64,000 bases of DNA from positions 1,426,001 through 1,490,000 of the forward strand of contig NZ_CP162023.1 in assembly GCF_041320275.1 (NCBI RefSeq), written 5' to 3'. A model generated the notes under the pieces. That model saw only the letters and a program-made list of their open reading frames with translations. It was not told where the DNA came from and ran no database searches. The DNA is from Mumia sp. Pv4-285. GTDB taxonomy: Bacteria > Actinomycetota > Actinomycetes > Propionibacteriales > Nocardioidaceae. The first letter of the stretch is position 1; every line of letters begins with the position of its first letter. Made by a program: the position numbers and the translations under genes. Shown piece by piece: positions 58,027 to 64,000 of the stretch.

Positions 58027-61000
58027 TCAGGCGAACGAGCGCTCCATGAGCGCCTTGTTCTCCTCGACGTGACGCTTGTGGCTGCCGACCGACGGGGCGG
58101 CCGACGCGTCACGCGAGACACGGACGAGCGGCAGGTCCAGCTCCGGCGCCAGGTTGAGCGCCATGTGCGGCCACGGCCCCTGGTTGGCGGGCTCGTCCTG
58201 GACCCAGCGCAGCTCGCGTGCGTTCGGGTACTTCGCGAGCTCGGCCTTGATCTCGTCGACCGGGACCGGGTACAGCTGCTCGACACGCAGGATCGCCGTA
58301 CGGATGCCGTCCGCCTCCACCGTCGACCGGTTCGCGAGGAGGTCGTACGCGACGCGCCCGGAGGTCAGGATCACGCGCTCGACCGCGTCCGCGGCGATGC
58401 TCGACTCCGACGGGTCCGCGAGCACCGGCTGGAACGTGCCCGACGTGAAGTCCTCGGGCTGCGACGCGGCGGCCTTCAGGCGGAGCAGCTGCTTGGGCGT
58501 GAACACGATGAGCGGGCGGTGCTCGCTCTCGAGGTTCTGCTGGCGCAGCAGGTGGAAGTACGAGGCAGACGTCGACGGCTGGGCGATGACCATCGCGTCC
58601 TCGGCAGCGAGTTGCAGGAAGCGCTCGATGCGTGCGGACGAGTGGTCGGGACCCTGGCCCTCGAACCCGTGCGGCAGGAGCAGGACGACGCCCGACTTCT
58701 GGCCCCACTTCGCCTCGCCCGCCGAGATGTACTCGTCGATGACCGACTGAGCGCCGTTGACGAAGTCGCCGAACTGCGCCTCCCACATCGTGAGTGCCTC
58801 AGGACGCGCGACCGAGTAGCCGTACTCGAAGCCCAGGGCGGCGTACTCGCTGAGCAGCGAGTCGTAGATGTAGAACGTGCCTTGGTCCTCGGACATCCGC
58901 GTGAGCGGTGTCCACTCGTTGCCGTTCTTGCGGTCGATGATGGTCGCGAACCGCTGCGAGAAGGTGCCGCGGCGCGAGTCCTGGCCGGCGAGGCGCACGG
59001 GGCGCCCGTCGAGCAGGAGCGAGCCGATCGCGATGATCTCGCCGGTGCCCCAGTCGATGGGGCCGGCGGTGATCGATGCGGCGCGACGCTGCAGCTGCGG
59101 GAGCACCTTCGGGTGGACGGTGAAGCCGTCGGGAACGGCCGTGTACGCCTCGGCGATCGACTTGAGCGTCTCCATGGAGACGGCCGTCTCGACGCGCTCC
59201 AGCTCCGGCTTCTCCGGGTACTCGGGGGCGGTCTGGTAGTCGCTGACCGTGCTCGCCTCGGCGAACACCCGCTGGAGCTGGTCCTGGTAGTCCTTGAGCG
59301 CGCCCTCCGCCTCTTCGATCGTGATGTCGCCACGACCCACGAGCGCGGAGGTGTAGAGGACGCGGACCGAGCGCTTGTTCTCGATGACGTCGTACATCAG
59401 CGGCTGCGTGAAGCTCGGGTCGTCGCCCTCGTTGTGACCTCGCTTGCGGTACGTGATGAGGTCGATGACCACGTCGCTCTTGAACGCCTTGCGGTACTCG
59501 TAGGCCAGCTGGGCGATGCGGAGGCACGCCTCCGGGTCGTCGCCGTTGACGTGGAAGATCGGCGCCTGGATCATCCGGGCGACGTCGGTCGCGTACGTCG
59601 AGGACCGCGACGAGCTCGGCGAGGTGGTGAAGCCCACCTGGTTGTTGACGATGACGTGGATGGTGCCGCCGGTGCGGTAGCCGCGCAGCTGGGAGAGGTT
59701 GAGCGTCTCCGCGACCACGCCCTGCCCCGCGAACGCCGCGTCGCCGTGGATGAGCAGCGGGAGGATCGGGAACTCCTCGCCGCGGTTCAGGCGGTCCTGC
59801 TTGGCGCGCGTGATGCCTTCGAGCACCGGGTCGACGACCTCGAGGTGCGACGGGTTCGCAGCGACCGACACCTTGATGGTGTCGCCGCTCGCGGCCGTGA
59901 ACTCGCCCTCGACGCCCAGGTGGTACTTCACGTCACCCGAGCCCTGGACGGTGCGCGGGTCGATGTTGCCCTCGAACTCGCGGAACACGTAGCCGGGGTT
60001 CTTGCCGGCGATGTTCACCAGGACGTTGAGGCGTCCGCGGTGCGCCATGCCGATGCAGACCTCGTCGAGCGAGTCGGCCGCGGCAGCCTCGCAGATCTCG
60101 TCGACGAGCGGGATCGTCGTCTCCGAGCCCTCGAGGCTGAAGCGCTTCTGACCGACGAACTTCGTCTGCAGGAACGTCTCGAACGCCTCGGCCTGATTGA
60201 GCTTGTGGAGGATCCGCAGCTGCTCCTCGCGGGGCGGCTTGGTGTGCGGGCGCTCGACGCGCTCTTGGATCCAGAGACGCTGCTCCGGGTCCTGGATGTG
60301 CATGTACTCGATGCCGGACGTGCGGGCGTACGAGTCGCGGAGGATGCCGAGAATCTCGCGCAGCTTCATGAAGCGACGCTCGCGGCCACCGAACGAGCCG
60401 GTCGCGAACTCGCGCTCGAGGTCCCACAGCGTCAGACCGTGCGAGGAGATCTCGAGGTCGGGGTGGCTGCGGGGGGAGTGGTCGAGGGGGTTGGTGTCGG
60501 CCATCAGGTGCCCGCGCACGCGGAACGCGTGGATGAGCTCGAGGACGCGCGCCTGACGGTGCACCTCGTCGTCGTGGCTGACCGCGATGTCGCGTGCCCA
60601 CCGGATGGGCTCGTACGGGATCCTGAGCGCGGCGAAGATCTCGTCGTAGAAGCCCTCCTCGCCGAGGAGGAGACCGCTGACGCGACGCAGGAAGTCACCG
60701 GACTGGGCGCCCTGGATGATGCGGTGGTCGTAGGTCGACGTCAGCGTCATCATCTTGGAGATCGCTTGGGTCGCGATCGTGTGCTCGGACGCGCCCTGGA
60801 ACTCCGGCGGGTAGTCCATGGAGCCGACGCCGATGATGGCGCCCTGCCCCTTCATCAGGCGCGGGACCGAGTGGTTGGTGCCGATCGTGCCCGGGTTGGT
60901 GAGGCTGATCGTGGTGCCCTGGAAGTCGGCCACCGTGAGCTTGTTGTTGCGGGCCTTGTCCACGACGGCCTCGTACGCCGTCCAGAAGCCGGCGAAGTCC

Positions 61001-61794
61001 ATCGTGTCGGCCTGCTTGATCGACGGCACCAGCAGCTGGCGCGTGCCGTCGGGCTTGGCGAGGTCGATCGCGAGGCCGAGGTTGATGTGCTCCGGCCTGA
61101 GGAGGTGCGGCTTGCCGTCGACGACCTCGAAGCCGGCGTTCATCTCCGGCATCGCCCGGAGCGCCTTGACGAGCGCGTAGCCGATGAGGTGGGTGAACGA
61201 GACCTTGCCGCCGCGTGCGCGGGCGAGGTGGTTGTTGATGACGATGCGGTTGTCGATCAGCAGCTTCACCGGGACCGACCGGACGCTCGTCGCGGTGGGG
61301 ACCGTGAGGCTCTCGTCCATGTTGAGCGCGGTGCGGGCCGCGGCGCCGCGCAGGACGACCTTCTCGACGTCGGTGGCGGCCGGGGCGGGGGTGCTGGCCT
61401 TCGCCGGCGGTGCGGAGGCGGTCGCCTGCTTCGCGGCGGGCTTGGCTGCCGGCTTGGCTGCCGCGGGCTTCGCAGCGGGCTTCGTGTCAGCGGGCTTCGC
61501 CGCTGCCTGATCGGGCACGGGCTTCGCCGGCGCCTTCACCGTCGCGGCAGGGGCGGCCTTCGTCTTCGTCGCCGTCGCCGTCCCGGTCGGCGGGCTGGCC
61601 GGCGTCGTTCCACCTCCCTCGAAGAGTCGCGTCCACGACGCGTCGACCGACGCGGGGTCGGTCTTGTAGCGCTCGTACATCTCCTCAACCAGCCACTGGT
61701 TGGTGCCAAAATCTGGCAGGGGGCTGTCGCTCTCGGCCACGGCCTCGATCGCCTCTTCCGGGTTGTCCGAATGTCTCCCACGCCCACAGGGCAT
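58027..61794 (-). CDS. kgd: Multifunctional 2-oxoglutarate decarboxylase/dehydrogenase E1 and E2 fusion (Kgd)
   Basis: A 1255-residue fusion with the actinobacterial Kgd layout. Short N-terminal segment ([20 protein letters not shown]), an Ala/Lys/Pro-rich linker with no lipoyl domain, an E2 succinyltransferase-like catalytic domain (about 115-350; [32 protein letters not shown]), then a full E1 domain with ThDP-binding [21 protein letters not shown]. It carries 2-oxoglutarate dehydrogenase and decarboxylase-type reactions of the TCA cycle. Start at ATG 61794 was preferred over the upstream 61845; N-terminal residues before LPDFG differ among relatives, so the start is uncertain. Control by GarA binding is known for mycobacteria. 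Confidence 0.93.
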   Translation of the reverse strand: MPCGRGRHSDNPEEAIEAVAESDSPLPDFGTNQWLVEEMYERYKTDPASVDASWTRLFEGGGTTPASPPTGTATATKTKAAPAATVKAPAKPVPDQAAAKPADTKPAAKPAAAKPAAKPAAKQATASAPPAKASTPAPAATDVEKVVLRGAAARTALNMDESLTVPTATSVRSVPVKLLIDNRIVINNHLARARGGKVSFTHLIGYALVKALRAMPEMNAGFEVVDGKPHLLRPEHINLGLAIDLAKPDGTRQLLVPSIKQADTMDFAGFWTAYEAVVDKARNNKLTVADFQGTTISLTNPGTIGTNHSVPRLMKGQGAIIGVGSMDYPPEFQGASEHTIATQAISKMMTLTSTYDHRIIQGAQSGDFLRRVSGLLLGEEGFYDEIFAALRIPYEPIRWARDIAVSHDDEVHRQARVLELIHAFRVRGHLMADTNPLDHSPRSHPDLEISSHGLTLWDLEREFATGSFGGRERRFMKLREILGILRDSYARTSGIEYMHIQDPEQRLWIQERVERPHTKPPREEQLRILHKLNQAEAFETFLQTKFVGQKRFSLEGSETTIPLVDEICEAAAADSLDEVCIGMAHRGRLNVLVNIAGKNPGYVFREFEGNIDPRTVQGSGDVKYHLGVEGEFTAASGDTIKVSVAANPSHLEVVDPVLEGITRAKQDRLNRGEEFPILPLLIHGDAAFAGQGVVAETLNLSQLRGYRTGGTIHVIVNNQVGFTTSPSSSRSSTYATDVARMIQAPIFHVNGDDPEACLRIAQLAYEYRKAFKSDVVIDLITYRKRGHNEGDDPSFTQPLMYDVIENKRSVRVLYTSALVGRGDITIEEAEGALKDYQDQLQRVFAEASTVSDYQTAPEYPEKPELERVETAVSMETLKSIAEAYTAVPDGFTVHPKVLPQLQRRAASITAGPIDWGTGEIIAIGSLLLDGRPVRLAGQDSRRGTFSQRFATIIDRKNGNEWTPLTRMSEDQGTFYIYDSLLSEYAALGFEYGYSVARPEALTMWEAQFGDFVNGAQSVIDEYISAGEAKWGQKSGVVLLLPHGFEGQGPDHSSARIERFLQLAAEDAMVIAQPSTSASYFHLLRQQNLESEHRPLIVFTPKQLLRLKAAASQPEDFTSGTFQPVLADPSESSIAADAVERVILTSGRVAYDLLANRSTVEADGIRTAILRVEQLYPVPVDEIKAELAKYPNARELRWVQDEPANQGPWPHMALNLAPELDLPLVRVSRDASAAPSVGSHKRHVEENKALMERSFA

Positions 61795-61866
61795 ACGCGT
61801 ACCAGGGTAGACCCCGACCGAAGGGTCGCCACAGACGGCACGCAACAGTGACGACCCTCACCGTTC

Positions 61867-61884
61867 GCGGCGCACGGGCGCCGC
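61867..61884. terminator. Short GC hairpin after the hypothetical gene at 61887
   Basis: GCGGCGC (61867-61873) and GCGCCGC (61878-61884) form a perfect 7-bp stem with a 4-nt loop, just past the stop of the minus-strand gene at 61887. No T-run. Confidence 0.45.
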
Positions 61885-61886
61885 GT

Positions 61887-62483
61887 CTAGCGTGCGCGCG
61901 ACGCGGTGAAACGGGACTCGGCGGCACGCCAGGCGTTCATGGCGGCGGCCCGGACGACGGGCACCAGCGGTGTCACGAGGGCGGCGGCGGACTCGGGGAG
62001 GTGGTCGCGTCCCCAGCGGCGCGCGTCGCTCCAGGCGTCGATGCTGCGCGCGTGGAGCTCGAGGCGGCGCCACGCCACCTCGAGGTCGCGTACGGCGTCG
62101 CGGTAGGCGATCACCGTCGCGTAGTCGCGGGCGCGGACCAGCCCTCGCGCGTCGGTGCACTGCCCGGCGACTGTCACGAACCGGGCGGTGGGTGTCCGCA
62201 GGACGTCGTCGGCAAGCTGCGACGACGGACGGTCGACATCGCCCTCGCGCATCTCCATCCAGGCGTCGAGGATCTCGTCGTGGCGCCGCTGGGTCGTGCG
62301 GTGCAGCCGTGCGAAGTGGGCGCGGGCCCGTCGCCGATAGCCGACCTCCTCGGCCGTGAGCGCCGCGGCGCAGGCGCCGGCAGCGACGACGGCGAGGACG
62401 GGACCGATCGTCAGACCGGCGAGCGCGGCGACAGAGAGCCACGCCGCCCAGCTCGGGACCCGGTTGCCACGCTCGGCTCGCAT
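61887..62483 (-). CDS. Hypothetical membrane-anchored protein
   Basis: A 198-residue protein with one or two hydrophobic helices at residues 10-45 (WAAWLSVAALAGLTIGPVLAVVAAGACAAALTAEEVGYR cited by WLSVAALAGLTIGPVLAVVA) followed by a cytoplasmic, helical, Arg-rich domain. No family recognised. It lies on the same strand as kgd, upstream of it by 92 bp, and is convergent with no neighbour; its stop falls near a short hairpin. Function unknown. Confidence 0.65.
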   Translation of the reverse strand: MRAERGNRVPSWAAWLSVAALAGLTIGPVLAVVAAGACAAALTAEEVGYRRRARAHFARLHRTTQRRHDEILDAWMEMREGDVDRPSSQLADDVLRTPTARFVTVAGQCTDARGLVRARDYATVIAYRDAVRDLEVAWRRLELHARSIDAWSDARRWGRDHLPESAAALVTPLVPVVRAAAMNAWRAAESRFTASRAR

Positions 62484-62542
62484 GCGGACCAGCGTACGAC
62501 GCCGGGCGGCCGCCCTGGGGTTCTCGAACGAAACGGAGTACG

Positions 62543-62554
62543 CTCATTTATGAG
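62543..62554. promoter_or_regulatory. Short inverted repeat before the TetR gene
   Basis: CTCAT-TT-ATGAG, a 5-bp inverted repeat, is 33 bp upstream of the TetR start and could be its operator. Weak evidence. Confidence 0.3.
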
Positions 62555-62586
62555 TGGAGTTCAAACGGGTGATACGAGGTGACGGC

Positions 62587-63231
62587 ATGGCGGACACCGG
62601 CCGACGTGAGCGCAACAAGCAGGAGAAGCGCGAGCGCATCCTCGACGCCGCCTCGGCGCTCTTCGCCGAGCACGGCTACGCGCGTGTCACGACGCAGCGG
62701 GTCGCCGACCGGGCCGACGTCGCCGCGGGCACCCTGTTCCGCTACGCCGCGACGAAGTCGGAGCTGCTGCTCATGGCCACCAACGCCCGGGTCTCCGACG
62801 CGCTCGCCGCCGGCGAGGCCGCGGCGCGCGACGAGGACGACGGCGTACGCGCGGTGATCGCGCTGGTCGGCCCGCTGCTCGCGCAGAGCCGGGAGAGCGC
62901 CGAGAACACGGCCGTCTACCAGCGCGAGGTGATGTTCGGGGCCGAGGGCGCCTACCGTCGGGAGGCTCTCGCCCTGGTCGAGGGGTTCGTCACCGCCATC
63001 GGCGCCGCCCTGGAGACCGCCTGGTCCCGCGACCACCCCCGAGCCGCTACGCCCGGGTCACGGGCTGCTGCCGAGGCGGTGTTCGCCTCGGTGCACGTGG
63101 CGATCCTCACCGCGGCCCGCCCGGACCTCGTCACCGATCCGCTCGCCGACGACCTGGCCGCCCAGGTCGCCCTCATCGTGCGCGGCTACCTTGCCGCGCC
63201 CACCCCTGCTCGGAAGGGAGCAACGACATGA
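62587..63231 (+). CDS. TetR-family regulator coupled to a 3-hydroxyacyl-CoA dehydrogenase
   Basis: A 214-residue TetR protein: helix-turn-helix in residues about 15-60 (RERILDAASALFAEHGYARVTTQRVADRADVAAGTLFRYAATKSELL, hallmark VAAGTLFRYAATKSELL) and a helical ligand domain. The ATGA overlap with the next gene shows that regulator and enzyme are one unit, so it likely responds to an acyl-CoA or related ligand and controls that enzyme (inference). Confidence 0.85.
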   Translation: MADTGRRERNKQEKRERILDAASALFAEHGYARVTTQRVADRADVAAGTLFRYAATKSELLLMATNARVSDALAAGEAAARDEDDGVRAVIALVGPLLAQSRESAENTAVYQREVMFGAEGAYRREALALVEGFVTAIGAALETAWSRDHPRAATPGSRAAAEAVFASVHVAILTAARPDLVTDPLADDLAAQVALIVRGYLAAPTPARKGATT

Positions 63232-64000
63232 CAGACATCAAGACCGTGACCGTGCTCGGGACCGGAGTCCTCGGCTCGCAGATCGCGTACGCCACCGCGT
63301 ACGCCGGCTTCGACGTCGTCGCGTACGACATCGACGCGACCGCTCTGGACAAGGCGCGCGAGCGCTTCGACGTCCTCGTCGCGACGTACGAGGCGCAGGT
63401 CGAGGGCGCGACGGGCGGGAAAGCGAAGGACGGGCTCGCCCGGATCACGTACTCCGCGGACCTCGCGGAGGCCGTCAAGGACGCCGACCTCGTGATCGAG
63501 GCCGTGCCAGAGAGCCTCGAGATCAAGCGCGCCACCTGGCAGACGGTGGGGGAGTCCGCGCCGGAGCGCGCGATCTTCGCCACGAACTCCTCGACCCTGC
63601 TGCCGAGCGAGTTCATGGAGGCCACGGGCCGGCCCGACCGGTTCCTGGCGCTCCACTTCGCCAACCGCATCTGGGTCCAGAACACCGCCGAGGTGATGGG
63701 CACGGCCAAGACGGACCCGGCGGTCTACGAGACCGTCGTGGAGTTCGCCCGCTCGATCAACATGGTGCCGATCGAGGTCAAGAAGGAGCAGGCCGGCTAC
63801 GTCCTCAACTCGCTCCTGGTCCCGTTGCTCAACGCGGCCTCCGCCCTGTGGGTCGAAGGCGTCGCCGACGTCGAGACCATCGACAAGACCTGGCGCATCG
63901 CGACCGGGGCACCGATGGGTCCGTTCCAGATCTTCGACGTCATCGGCATGGTCACGCCGTACAACATCGCGCGGACCTCCGACGAACCGTCGCAGCAGAA
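63228..64000 (+). CDS. 3-Hydroxyacyl-CoA dehydrogenase, NAD-binding, C-terminus beyond window
   Basis: The first 257 residues of an (S)-3-hydroxyacyl-CoA dehydrogenase: Rossmann loop VLGTGVLGSQIAYATAYAG (G-x-G-x-x-G), VIEAVPESLEIKRATWQ, TNSSTLLPSEFMEATGRPDRFLALHFANRIWVQNTAEVM (positions about 125-163; catalytic His in LHFANRIW), and NSLLVPLLNAASALWVEG. It oxidises 3-hydroxyacyl-CoA in fatty acid degradation. The ATG at 63228 overlaps the TetR stop. The gene continues past the right edge with no stop. Confidence 0.9.
   Translation, partial: MTDIKTVTVLGTGVLGSQIAYATAYAGFDVVAYDIDATALDKARERFDVLVATYEAQVEGATGGKAKDGLARITYSADLAEAVKDADLVIEAVPESLEIKRATWQTVGESAPERAIFATNSSTLLPSEFMEATGRPDRFLALHFANRIWVQNTAEVMGTAKTDPAVYETVVEFARSINMVPIEVKKEQAGYVLNSLLVPLLNAASALWVEGVADVETIDKTWRIATGAPMGPFQIFDVIGMVTPYNIARTSDEPSQQ

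Noticed and set aside
57835-61851. A very long open frame on the plus strand over kgd (over 1300 codons)
   Set aside because: Its product is a Glu/Arg/Val-rich mirror of the kgd coding strand, typical of antisense frames in GC-rich DNA; kgd on the minus strand has clear domain motifs.

Overview
The window is GC-rich, densely packed actinobacterial chromosome, most like Nocardioidaceae or a near relative (inference). Lineage markers seen directly are a SigR/RsrA thiol-stress pair, a WhiB1-type protein beside a PdtaS-type kinase, a Kgd-type fused 2-oxoglutarate enzyme with its small DUF6104 neighbour, a 24-residue bL37-like ribosomal protein, many GTG starts and many ATGA/GTGA stop-start overlaps. 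No rRNA, tRNA, CRISPR array, transposase or phage genes were seen. The content is mostly ordinary core and accessory chromosome.

Layout. 1-4.6 kb: HxlR regulator (cut by the left edge) with a palindromic operator, SRPBCC, LOG and RibD-like proteins, a LigD-type phosphoesterase-polymerase and a TetR gene. 4.6-13.4 kb: a CYP102-like P450, a secreted subtilase, and a divergent AAA+/VWA pair. 13.5-22.4 kb: an IclR regulator, two flavin reductases and a histidine-utilisation operon, hutH-hutU-M20 amidohydrolase-hutF-hutI, with matching palindromes before the regulator and before hutH. 22.4-29.3 kb: methyltransferase, AraC/DUF2000 pair, stand-alone LigD polymerase, AlkD-like protein, membrane redoxin, GH3 glycosidase. 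29.4-35 kb: a small ORF overlapping a LuxR-type large ATPase regulator, a stand-alone LigD phosphoesterase, gnd. 35-45 kb: CBS protein, hisN, rsgA-aroA, an FAD reductase/DoxX pair, and a sigma factor fused to a zinc finger, a membrane segment, an FN3 domain and an apparently extracellular tail. 45-50 kb: degenerate GGDEF protein, SRAP protein, sigR-rsrA operon with an autoregulatory-type promoter, bL37. 50-58 kb: ThDP enzyme, DUF2785, pdtaS, whiB1 with a CRP-like site, malic enzyme ending in a 24-bp tandem array, quinone oxidoreductase. 58-64 kb: DUF6104, kgd, and a TetR/3-hydroxyacyl-CoA dehydrogenase pair cut by the right edge.

Most unusual: two copies of a small gene (about 59-65 codons) share a promoter (CTRAGG, 17 bp, TAGGGW, then 9 nt to ATG) and the N-terminal pattern M-x-x-A-T-S-D-D. 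One copy overlaps the start of the LuxR-type ATPase. The other is broken by one extra G in a GGG run. Also notable are a REP-like repeat that expanded in frame inside the M20 amidohydrolase gene, and a tandem array that appears to be duplicated 3' end of the malic enzyme gene.
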